A DNA stretch of 5,465 bases from Nanoarchaeales archaeon (GTDB taxonomy: Archaea; Nanobdellota; Nanobdellia; Woesearchaeales; UBA583), in the NCBI GenBank assembly GCA_013215525.1, contig JABSQY010000106.1, positions 1-5,465 on the forward strand. The letters run 5' to 3'. The translations under genes and the position numbers were made by a program. Of the stretch, positions 1-5,172 are shown one piece after another; positions within the stretch are counted from its first letter, which is position 1, and the number at the start of each line of letters is the position of its first letter. The notes beneath the pieces were generated by a model. It searched no databases. It worked only from the letters and a program-made list of their open reading frames with translations, and was not told the DNA's origin.

Positions 1-113
1 GGAATATTTTGATATATATTTCCATTCCCATTCATATTTTGACTAGCTATGCTTGTTTTTTGTAATTTTAATAATTCTGGTACATTGTTTACAATTATTT
101 TTATTTTTTCCAT
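1..113 (-). CDS. Hypothetical protein, 5' part only (runs off left edge)
   Basis: An open frame begins at an ATG (113-111, minus) and stays open for 37 codons to the window edge. It starts MEKIKIIVNNVPELLKLQ, a strand-then-helix pattern, followed by a Ser/Asn/Gly-rich stretch around residues 21-34. The start lies 7 bases after the stop of the Lsm-like gene, on the same strand, with only A-rich sequence between, so it is very likely the third gene of that operon and has no promoter of its own. No Shine-Dalgarno motif precedes it, so translation may depend on coupling or re-initiation from the gene before. I do not recognise the family; too little of the protein is visible to assign a role. The reading frame and operon position are clear; the function is unknown. 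Confidence 0.6.
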   Translation of the reverse strand, partial: MEKIKIIVNNVPELLKLQKTSIASQNMNGNGNIYQNI

Positions 114-120
114 TTTTTTA

Positions 121-576
121 TTAATCCAAGGCTCCAAAACTTTGTTCTTTAATCAAATTATGCAAATCTTGTGGTTTATGTTTTTCATTATTAGATACCT
201 GGTATGAAATACATTTTTTATTTTCAATTGTTGAGTTATAATTTTCATGATTTGGAAAAATATTGTCAGAGTTATCATATAAAATATTTCCATTAATAAT
301 TGATTGTATTGAAATTATTGCGGTATCTCCAACAAATGGGATTCCTTTGTTTGATTTAAAATAACCACTATTGGTATTGGGATTTCGTATTAAATGTTTG
401 AGTTCTACATTAGAATACTTATCAACTTTCTCTAATCTTCCTTTAAGAAGACATTTAAAATTTTTATTAGTTCCAGTTAGCATAATTATTTTAACGAGTT
501 TTCCTTCGTGTCCAGGTAATTTTTGCATCATTTCATTTCTTTGTTTTATTGATATTTTATTTATATCTTGTTCCAT
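121..576 (-). CDS. Divergent Sm-like (Lsm) domain protein with long C-terminal tail
   Basis: A 151-residue protein with a recognisable Sm fold signature. The Sm1 motif is intact: G46, L48, D52, N56 and L59 have exactly the spacing of canonical Lsm proteins (GRLEKVDKYSNVEL), preceded by hydrophobic strand residues 27-34. The Sm2 motif is FVGDTAIISI at 81-90, with G83-D84 in place but the usual Arg before the Gly replaced by V82. In known archaeal Sm proteins the Sm1 Asn and Sm2 Arg-Gly line the uridine pocket of a hexamer or heptamer ring, so RNA binding may be altered. About 20 residues precede the domain, and 60 mostly polar, Asn-rich residues (92-151) follow it, making the protein about twice the length of a minimal archaeal SmAP (about 75). 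It is the second gene of an operon: its ATG lies 2 bases after the stop of the 45-residue gene. The family call rests on motif spacing and has not been tested by a profile search. Confidence 0.68.
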   Translation of the reverse strand: MEQDINKISIKQRNEMMQKLPGHEGKLVKIIMLTGTNKNFKCLLKGRLEKVDKYSNVELKHLIRNPNTNSGYFKSNKGIPFVGDTAIISIQSIINGNILYDNSDNIFPNHENYNSTIENKKCISYQVSNNEKHKPQDLHNLIKEQSFGALD

Positions 577-578
577 TT

Positions 579-716
579 TTAATAATAAAGAAGTTTTCCA
601 TCTGGAGTTTTCATTGTATAATTTTTCGAAAAATCAGCTTGACGTAATACAACTTTATCTAATGCGTGTTCAGGTTTGATAATTACTTTGTTTTTTAATT
701 CATCAATCACATCCAT
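579..716 (-). CDS. Small hypothetical protein (45 aa), first gene of the Lsm operon
   Basis: An ATG at 716-714 (minus) opens a 45-codon frame ending in TAA at 581-579, 2 bases before the ATG of the Lsm-like gene. The product starts MDVIDELKNKVIIKPEHALD and ends TPDGKLLYY; it is soluble, mixed in charge and has no membrane segment. Three things argue that it is a real gene: a TATA box lies about 25 bases upstream of this ATG, matching the leaderless spacing of the other genes here; the junction with the next gene is tight; and without it that next gene would carry an unexplained 140-base leader. I do not recognise the family. If it is translated, it may be a partner of the Lsm protein or may couple that protein's translation. 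It is short enough to be missed by automatic gene calling. Confidence 0.6.
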   Translation of the reverse strand: MDVIDELKNKVIIKPEHALDKVVLRQADFSKNYTMKTPDGKLLYY

Positions 717-736
717 ACATTTATATGGTGTTAGAA

Positions 737-752
737 TTATATATACATTTAC
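737..752 (-). promoter_or_regulatory. TATA box and BRE-like element for the Lsm operon
   Basis: On the minus strand TATATATAA (745-737) is preceded by GTAAATG (752-746), which fits the loose archaeal BRE pattern. The box is centred about 25 bases upstream of the ATG at 716, so transcription should start at or next to that ATG. It stands back to back with the promoter of the AbrB-PhoU gene. Confidence 0.65.
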
Positions 753-756
753 AACC

Positions 757-772
757 AATTATAAGTATAATT
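757..772. promoter_or_regulatory. Perfect inverted repeat between divergent TATA boxes, possible operator
   Basis: AATTATA, two spacer bases (AG), then TATAATT: perfect 7-base arms midway between the two divergent TATA boxes. AbrB-type regulators bind A+T-rich operators as dimers, and an AbrB-domain gene starts 49 bases away, so autoregulation or shared control is a reasonable inference. In sequence this rich in A and T, short palindromes also arise by chance. Confidence 0.35.
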
Positions 773-791
773 CGTATTTTTAATAAATATA

Positions 792-800
792 TTTATAAAT
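792..800 (+). promoter_or_regulatory. TATA box of the AbrB-PhoU gene
   Basis: TTTATAAAT is a near-ideal archaeal TATA box, centred 25 bases before the ATG at 821, which implies a leaderless transcript. The A-rich bases just upstream could serve as the BRE. No Shine-Dalgarno motif is present. Confidence 0.75.
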
Positions 801-820
801 ATTAAAATATTACTTATTTT

Positions 821-1729
821 ATGAAAAGAAATGTTATTGCACAAGGACCAAGTACACTTATTATATCCTTACCTGCTAAATGGGTGAAAAAATATGGCAT
901 TAAAAAGGGAAATCAATTAGATTTACTTGAAGATGGAAGAAAAATTACTATAACTACTGAATCCTCTAAACATGAAATTAAATCTAAAACTGTAAAACTT
1001 TTAGATAATTATTATTATTATGTTTGGACTGAGATTTCACCTTATTTTATTGCTGGTTATGATGAGATTCGTATTGAAAATATTGATAAAAAATCAATGG
1101 ATTTTATTGAAAGTGAAGCTATTAAAGCTATGATGGGATTTGATATTGTTGAACAAACTCCTACTTATGTTGTACTTAAAAAAGTTATGGGTGAAGATTC
1201 AGCTGAATTTGATACAATTATGAGGCGTGTTTTTTTAGGTTTAATTGAACAATCTAAAATTTTATTAAATTATTTTGAAACTGGTGAAAATTTAGATTTT
1301 ATTTTAACACTTGAACGTACAAATAATCGTCAATGTCTTTATTTGAAAAGATTACTTACAAAAGAGGGATTTATTAAACAAGATAAAATAGTTTTTATAT
1401 CGATTTTACTTGAACATTTACTTGGTGTCGCTGACGCTTTTAAATATTTGATGTGGTCAATTCAAAAAGAAAATATGAAAAAGTTTCATCCTAGAATTAT
1501 TGAACTTTGTAATGGAATTCATGAAAAATTAGAATTAAATTATAAATTATATTTTAATTATTCATCAGAATTATTTGAACAAATTGAAAATAAAACTATT
1601 CGTATTGATTCTAGAAATGGTGATGTTGTTGATGATATGGTTTTAAACCCAATTGCTATGTTCCAGATTGCATCTATTATTGATACTTTAAGGCATGTGG
1701 CATACCAAACTCATGGGATTAATTCTTAA
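821..1729 (+). CDS. AbrB-PhoU fusion transcriptional regulator (archaeal PhoU-like)
   Basis: A 302-residue protein. Residues 1-45 are a SpoVT/AbrB swapped-hairpin DNA-binding domain with the typical archaeal core GPSTLIISLPAKW (9-21), then GIKKGNQLDL (26-35). A middle alpha/beta section (about 65-122) carries the GYDEIRIE and MMGFDIVEQ segments usual in these fusions. Residues about 128-300 form a PhoU-like helical bundle (MRRVFLGLIEQ, LERTNNRQCLYLKR, LLEHLLGVADAFKYL, IASIIDTLRHVAY) containing acidic residues of the kind that bind metal in PhoU. Its length matches the family. In bacteria PhoU tunes the Pst phosphate transporter and its sensor kinase; the archaeal fusions are annotated as phosphate-uptake regulators, but their real input is poorly known. 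No pst or phosphate genes are in the window. The TATA spacing fixes the start at 821. It is divergent from the Lsm operon and probably monocistronic, since a U-tract follows it. The architecture is certain; the phosphate role is inferred. Confidence 0.88.
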   Translation: MKRNVIAQGPSTLIISLPAKWVKKYGIKKGNQLDLLEDGRKITITTESSKHEIKSKTVKLLDNYYYYVWTEISPYFIAGYDEIRIENIDKKSMDFIESEAIKAMMGFDIVEQTPTYVVLKKVMGEDSAEFDTIMRRVFLGLIEQSKILLNYFETGENLDFILTLERTNNRQCLYLKRLLTKEGFIKQDKIVFISILLEHLLGVADAFKYLMWSIQKENMKKFHPRIIELCNGIHEKLELNYKLYFNYSSELFEQIENKTIRIDSRNGDVVDDMVLNPIAMFQIASIIDTLRHVAYQTHGINS

Positions 1730-1744
1730 TATTTTCATTAGTTC

Positions 1745-1780
1745 TATTTTTTATTTTTTTATTTGTATTTTACTTTTATT
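1745..1780 (+). terminator. U-tract archaeal terminator after the AbrB-PhoU gene
   Basis: A run of T-rich tracts, the longest being T6 and T7, begins 16 bases after the stop codon and has no GC hairpin. This is the usual form of an intrinsic archaeal terminator. Together with the following TATA box it separates this gene from the transporter downstream. Confidence 0.5.
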
Positions 1781-1781
1781 C

Positions 1782-1794
1782 GTATAATATATAC
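1782..1794. promoter_or_regulatory. Small inverted repeat just upstream of the MFS promoter
   Basis: GTATA, ATA, TATAC: perfect 5-base arms with a 3-base spacer, just before the BRE and TATA box of the transporter gene. It shares the string GTATAAT with the inverted repeat at 757-772, so both could bind one regulator, but the match is short and of low complexity. Confidence 0.22.
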
Positions 1795-1808
1795 TAAGAA
1801 TATATAAA
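1793..1808 (+). promoter_or_regulatory. BRE-like element and TATA box of the 12-helix MFS gene
   Basis: ACTAAGAA (1793-1800) fits the archaeal BRE pattern and is followed directly by TATATAAA (1801-1808). The box is centred about 25 bases before the ATG at 1830, again giving a leaderless start. Confidence 0.7.
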
Positions 1809-1829
1809 CAATTTTGTATATTTATTATT

Positions 1830-3020
1830 ATGTTTACAAATTTTAATTTTAAGGCTTGTGGTGTTGAATCAAACATTTGGAAAATGTTTATTTATATTCT
1901 AACTTCACGTCGGGCTTTTATTCCTTTAATGTCTATTTATTTTTTAACTTTAGATAATACACTTGCAAATCAAATTGGACTTTATACTGGGATTGGTTCA
2001 CTTGTTGGTTTTTTAATTGAGATGCCGTCAGGTTATATTTCGGATACTTTTGGTCATAAAAAAACTTTAATTTTATCTAAATTTTTCATGTTATTTTCTA
2101 CTTTATTTTTAATTCTTGCAGCTACTTTTGATGCTTTTATTATGTTTGTATTAAGTTCAGTTTTTATATCTGTAGGATTTGCTTTTAGTTCTGGTACCGT
2201 GACCGCTTTTATGCATGATACTTTAATTTATTTGAAAAGAGATAAAGACTTTACAAAAATAATGGGGAAAATGACTGCTAATGTTTCTTTGATTTCTATG
2301 GTTTTTATTCTTGGATTACCTTTTTTTACAAAGTATGGGATTTTAGTTCCATTTTATTTATCTTTAATTATTGATGTAGTTGGAATTGTTGTAGCTTTTA
2401 GTTTAGTTAGTACTACTGAGAAAATTGATAAGAAAGATAGATTAACTTTTATTGAAGTTTTAAAACAAGCAAAGAGAAATCATTTCTTTCCAATTGCTTT
2501 ATTTTCTGGTGCAATTTTAGGATTTATGACTGGATATAATGGATATAGAACTATCTATTTATTTGATTTAGGATTGCCATTAATTTATGCTGGAGTTGTT
2601 ATGGGGTTAAGTAGATTAGTTTGGTTTAGTTTAGGAAATTATGCTCATATTATTTTTGAGAAAATTTCTATGAAGAAACATTTGTTTTTTGAAATTTTTA
2701 TTTTTTCAGGTTTTTTTATTGCAATTGTTATGTTTTCTAATTTTTATGTTATTGCAACTATTATGATTTTAGTTAATGGTTATCAATGGGCAAGACGACA
2801 AATTATGGTTAAGTATATGTTAGATTATGCTGGCGATACAAAGTATAAAGCTACAATGATTTCACTTGAAGGTCAATTAAAATCTTTTTTTGAAGTAGGT
2901 GTTGCATTTATGTGTGCTTATTTGTTTTCTGTATCATATGAGTTTGGGTTTGTTGTACTTGGTGTTAGTTTGTTTGCTGTGCTTGTTGTGTGTTATTATT
3001 TCATTTTAAAACATGAATGA
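1830..3020 (+). CDS. Major facilitator superfamily transporter, full length
   Basis: A 396-residue integral membrane protein with about 12 helices (near 18-40, 48-68, 81-99, 101-122, 148-167, 170-193, 219-240, 248-270, 284-303, 304-318, 351-369, 371-393). The loop between helices 2 and 3 carries the MFS signature motif A, GYISDTFGHKK (68-78), preceded by EMPS. Helix 4 ends in SGTVTAFMHD (121-130), a pattern common in drug-exporter-like MFS proteins. The long polar loop at 194-218 is the usual join between the six-helix halves. Family members use ion gradients to move small solutes; the substrate cannot be told from sequence, and export of a toxic compound is only the commonest annotation. It has its own promoter, is followed by a U-tract, and is the only complete gene here that ends in TGA. 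The MFS call is strong; the substrate is unknown. Confidence 0.88.
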   Translation: MFTNFNFKACGVESNIWKMFIYILTSRRAFIPLMSIYFLTLDNTLANQIGLYTGIGSLVGFLIEMPSGYISDTFGHKKTLILSKFFMLFSTLFLILAATFDAFIMFVLSSVFISVGFAFSSGTVTAFMHDTLIYLKRDKDFTKIMGKMTANVSLISMVFILGLPFFTKYGILVPFYLSLIIDVVGIVVAFSLVSTTEKIDKKDRLTFIEVLKQAKRNHFFPIALFSGAILGFMTGYNGYRTIYLFDLGLPLIYAGVVMGLSRLVWFSLGNYAHIIFEKISMKKHLFFEIFIFSGFFIAIVMFSNFYVIATIMILVNGYQWARRQIMVKYMLDYAGDTKYKATMISLEGQLKSFFEVGVAFMCAYLFSVSYEFGFVVLGVSLFAVLVVCYYFILKHE

Positions 3021-3030
3021 TTTAAAATAA

Positions 3031-3043
3031 TTTTTATTTTTTT
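3031..3043 (+). terminator. U-tract terminator after the full-length MFS gene
   Basis: TTTTTATTTTTTT begins 11 bases after the TGA stop and is not linked to a hairpin. It fits archaeal intrinsic termination and separates the two MFS genes, the second of which has its own TATA box. Confidence 0.5.
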
Positions 3044-3066
3044 AATTTACTTTAATACAACATATA

Positions 3067-3074
3067 TATATAAA
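3067..3074 (+). promoter_or_regulatory. TATA box of the short MFS-like gene
   Basis: TATATAAA ends an alternating TA run that begins at 3063. It is centred about 32 bases before the ATG at 3103, further than at the other genes, so a leader of roughly 5-8 bases is expected. If the box is read one or two repeat units earlier, the leader is longer. Confidence 0.58.
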
Positions 3075-3091
3075 CATACAAATAAGTATGT
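3074..3091. promoter_or_regulatory. Inverted repeat between TATA box and start of the short MFS-like gene
   Basis: ACATAC, six spacer bases (AAATAA), then GTATGT: perfect 6-base arms running from the edge of the TATA box to just upstream of the expected transcription start. The right arm begins a GTAT repeat of three units (3086-3097). A protein bound here would block transcription initiation, so it is a candidate operator, on sequence alone. Confidence 0.3.
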
Positions 3092-3102
3092 ATGTATAGA
3101 AT

Positions 3103-3933
3103 ATGGATTTTAATAGTGATAATGTTAATATTTATTTGATTGGTGTTTTAAGTGGAATTAGTTTTGGATTATTTTGGTTATGTTATCATATTTTCTTTTC
3201 TTTATTTGGTGATAATAAATCCCGAGGAACTCAAACAAGTTTTACTTTCATTTTAAGGAGTGTAACATCATTTATTGCACCTTTTATTGCTGTTTTGATT
3301 TTATATCTTTTTGATTTTGTATATTTATTTAGTTTTTCAATTTTAATTTTAATTTTGAATTTTTATAATTTATATAAATTTGAAAAAGTTGAATTAAATT
3401 TTAATTCAAAGTTTAAAGATATTTATAAACAAAATTTCAAAGATTATATTGGTTTTTTTGGACATGGAATCTTGATTGGGAGTGGAATTTTGTGGAGTAT
3501 TCATATTTTTGTAAATATTTTAAATGATTATATTTTACTTGGACTTGTAACTTTTGTATCTTTATTAATTGCAACTATTACAAGAATTTTTATTGGGAAA
3601 TTATCTGATAAAAATTCTTCTAAAACTTTAAAGTATGGAGCTTTTTCTAATTTAGTTGTTTGGTTGTTTAAACCTTTTATTGCTACGAGTTTTGGAGTTT
3701 TCATTATTGATTTTTTTGATGGAATTACAGATTCTGTTAAAAATATACCATTTAATTCTAAAGCTTATAATAATGCTAAAAATACTAATATTTTTAATTT
3801 TAATATTTTTCGTGAGAGTTTAATTGCTGTAGGAGTAATTTCTATTTATAGTATTTATTTAATTAGTGGAAGTTTTCAAATTACATTTATTGTGTCGGCG
3901 TTTAGTTCTTTATTATATTTGAGTAAAGTTTAA
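3103..3933 (+). CDS. MFS-like membrane protein lacking helices 1-3 (about 9 helices)
   Basis: A 276-residue, strongly hydrophobic protein. Helices lie near 11-33, 47-67, 70-90, 114-138, 141-163, 174-190, 190-206, 236-254 and 256-274. The order fits MFS helices 4-12: GLFWLCYHIFF followed by a basic loop with RGTQ resembles helix 4 and the 4-5 loop, residues 91-112 are the polar central loop, and RIFIGKLSDKNSSK (161-174) is the motif-A-like loop between helices 8 and 9. The normal first three helices (about 90 residues) and the main motif A are absent. The start is not a miscall: an in-frame TAG sits at 3097-3099, and only 82 bases separate this gene from the one before. The frame itself is intact and codon use matches its neighbours, so it may be a recently truncated, decaying transporter or a real reduced protein that pairs with another subunit. 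Its substrate is unknown. Confidence 0.72.
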   Translation: MDFNSDNVNIYLIGVLSGISFGLFWLCYHIFFSLFGDNKSRGTQTSFTFILRSVTSFIAPFIAVLILYLFDFVYLFSFSILILILNFYNLYKFEKVELNFNSKFKDIYKQNFKDYIGFFGHGILIGSGILWSIHIFVNILNDYILLGLVTFVSLLIATITRIFIGKLSDKNSSKTLKYGAFSNLVVWLFKPFIATSFGVFIIDFFDGITDSVKNIPFNSKAYNNAKNTNIFNFNIFRESLIAVGVISIYSIYLISGSFQITFIVSAFSSLLYLSKV

Positions 3934-3949
3934 AGTAATATAAGATAAA

Positions 3950-3958
3950 TTTATATAA
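3950..3958 (+). promoter_or_regulatory. TATA box of the ASCH-domain gene
   Basis: TTTATATAA is centred 25 bases before the ATG at 3979. It lies only 17 bases after the stop of the previous gene, with no U-tract between them, so the ASCH gene may be expressed both from this promoter and by read-through. Confidence 0.68.
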
Positions 3959-3978
3959 TTAAAAAAGATATAACTATT

Positions 3979-4347
3979 ATGGAAATTAAAAAATCAATTC
4001 AATTAACTACAAAACCACTGGACACATTACTTAAAGATAAATATTCTTTGGATTTTCGTTTAGATCAAGATGTTTGGAAAATAATTAATAAAGGAGATTA
4101 TTTAGAATTTTGGGAAGATTTTTCAGGTTATGATTCTAAACCTTCAAAGAATTCTAGAAAGGTAATTGTTGAAGTTTTAGATATTTTTGTATCGGATTGT
4201 TTTTCTAATTTATTAGATGATGTGAAAGATTTAGATTATATTACTTTAGGTGATAAATCTGATAATTTAAAAAATTTTAATCATTGGTGGCCAAGAGAAA
4301 AAGAATTAAAATTTGGAGTTAAATGTTTTTATATTAAAATTATTTAA
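3979..4347 (+). CDS. ASCH/PUA-like domain protein
   Basis: A 122-residue soluble protein whose pattern fits the ASCH fold, a PUA-related beta barrel. Residues 20-27 (KDKYSLDF, then R27) match the family's Gly-x-Lys-x-x-Glu-x-Arg loop with Asp in place of Glu. I35 and G39-D40 followed by YLEF match the conserved I-x-x-GD-x-I-x-F strand. A beta strand follows (KVIVEVLDIF, 61-70), then the usual DCFSNLL segment (73-79). The C-terminus (HWWPREKELKFGVKCFYIKI) gives the closing strand and is rich in aromatic residues. ASCH proteins have been linked to RNA binding, to transcription co-activation and, in one characterised bacterial case (YqfB), to hydrolysis of acetylcytidine; which applies here cannot be told. 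It has its own TATA box and is convergent with the patatin gene, with 26 bases between the stops. The family call is fairly good; the function is open. Confidence 0.65.
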   Translation: MEIKKSIQLTTKPLDTLLKDKYSLDFRLDQDVWKIINKGDYLEFWEDFSGYDSKPSKNSRKVIVEVLDIFVSDCFSNLLDDVKDLDYITLGDKSDNLKNFNHWWPREKELKFGVKCFYIKII

Positions 4348-4364
4348 ATTTAATTATGTAAATT

Positions 4365-4382
4365 ATTTTTATTTTATTCTTT
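4365..4382 (+). terminator. U-tract terminator for the ASCH gene, overlapping the patatin 3' end
   Basis: T5 and T4 tracts separated by single A bases begin 18 bases after the ASCH stop and run into the last codons of the convergent patatin gene. With just 26 bases between the two stops, the 3' ends of the transcripts probably overlap. Confidence 0.4.
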
Positions 4383-5150
4383 AAATTTCAAATCAAATTC
4401 CTTTTCACCAATTTCAATTAGTTCTTTCCATTTGTGAAAGTCGTATGCTTTATAGTTTTCTACATCTATTTCAATTCTTTGTAATTGTTTATTTTTATTT
4501 ATTTCTAGTTTGTGGTTAGTTTGATTTAATATTGTTATGTTAACTGATTTTTCAATAATTTGTGGAATATATTTATATTTGAAATTTTCAACAAATTTTT
4601 GTGTTATTACATCAATTGCAATTATTTTTTTATTTGATGAAAACTCAAATGGTAGGTTTGAACATAAAAATCCATCTACATATACTTTATCTTCAATTTG
4701 GTAAGGTTTAAATATCGCAGGAATTGATATACTTGCACAAATTGCATCAATTAGTTTTGTTTTAGAATTTTTATCAAATACTTTAATTTTTCCAGTTTCA
4801 ATGTTTGTTGCAATTATTTTAATTTCTATTTTAGTTTGGTTTAATGTTATATCACCAAATTTTTCTTGTAGAAATTTTCTAATTTTAGTTTGTTCTATTA
4901 ATGAGTTTCCAGAGAATATATTTATTTTTAATAATTTCAAATAGTGTAGTTCTTCGATAACTGTGTCGATTTCTTTGCAAGTGTGGCCAATTGCTAGAAA
5001 GGCTGCAGCGATTGCTCCAAATGATGTTCCAATTACTTCAGAGATTTTTATTTGTTTTTGTTCAAGAGATTTTAATACTCCAAAATGTACAAATCCAAGT
5101 GCTCCTCCTCCTGATAAAACAAGTGTTGTTTTTTGGTTTTTTTTAAACAT
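4374..5150 (-). CDS. Patatin-like phospholipase / lipid acyl hydrolase
   Basis: A 258-residue protein with the patatin catalytic set. LVLSGGGALGFVHFGVL (10-26) holds the Gly-rich oxyanion hole at 14-16, GTSFG (41-45) is the nucleophile elbow with Ser43, and VDGFLCSNLP (158-167) supplies the catalytic Asp159. ASISIPAIFKP (139-149) is the conserved block ahead of it. The third residue of the usual DG[GA] motif is Phe161, a mild deviation. Patatin-like enzymes cleave acyl esters of glycerolipids with a Ser-Asp dyad. The length matches small prokaryotic members; there is no signal peptide or membrane helix, so it is probably cytoplasmic or peripheral to the membrane. The start at 5150 is supported by an upstream TATA box and by the tight fit of residues 9-20 to the family N-terminus. 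Archaeal membranes are ether-linked, so its natural substrate is an open question. The family call is very strong. Confidence 0.92.
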   Translation of the reverse strand: MFKKNQKTTLVLSGGGALGFVHFGVLKSLEQKQIKISEVIGTSFGAIAAAFLAIGHTCKEIDTVIEELHYLKLLKINIFSGNSLIEQTKIRKFLQEKFGDITLNQTKIEIKIIATNIETGKIKVFDKNSKTKLIDAICASISIPAIFKPYQIEDKVYVDGFLCSNLPFEFSSNKKIIAIDVITQKFVENFKYKYIPQIIEKSVNITILNQTNHKLEINKNKQLQRIEIDVENYKAYDFHKWKELIEIGEKEFDLKFKE

Positions 5151-5151
5151 A

Positions 5152-5172
5152 ATATTAGTTGTTATATTAGTT
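5152..5172. repeat. Tandem 9-base direct repeat in the patatin promoter, possible operator
   Basis: ATATTAGTT occurs at 5152-5160 and again at 5164-5172, a period of 12 bases, close to one DNA turn. The copies lie between the patatin ATG and its TATA box, and the second touches the box. A regulator binding them would sit over the transcription start. They are unusual among the low-complexity sequence here because each contains a G. Confidence 0.35.

Noticed and set aside
371..679. Plus-strand open frame of 102 codons
   Set aside because: It lies antisense to the Lsm-like gene and the small 45-residue gene, has no TATA box at leaderless spacing, and its composition is what the complement of a coding strand gives.
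718..720. ATG just upstream of the small operon gene (minus strand)
   Set aside because: It meets a TGA after five codons; the ATG at 716 opens the 45-codon frame.
1745..1780. T-rich stretch considered as a coding or structured RNA region
   Set aside because: Low complexity, no stable pairing, and its position just after a stop codon fits an archaeal U-tract terminator.
3088..3105. Alternative upstream ATGs at 3088 and 3092 for the short MFS-like gene
   Set aside because: The first meets a TAG after three codons (TAG at 3097-3099) and the second is in another frame, so the ATG at 3103 is the only start that reads the membrane protein.
3021..3113. Frame of the full-length MFS gene stays open for 30 codons after its TGA, raising the idea of TGA recoding or a fusion with the next MFS gene
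   Set aside because: The extension is encoded by a U-tract and a TATA box, ends in TAA, and is in a different frame from the next gene. Trp is encoded by TGG and no in-frame TGA occurs within the genes.
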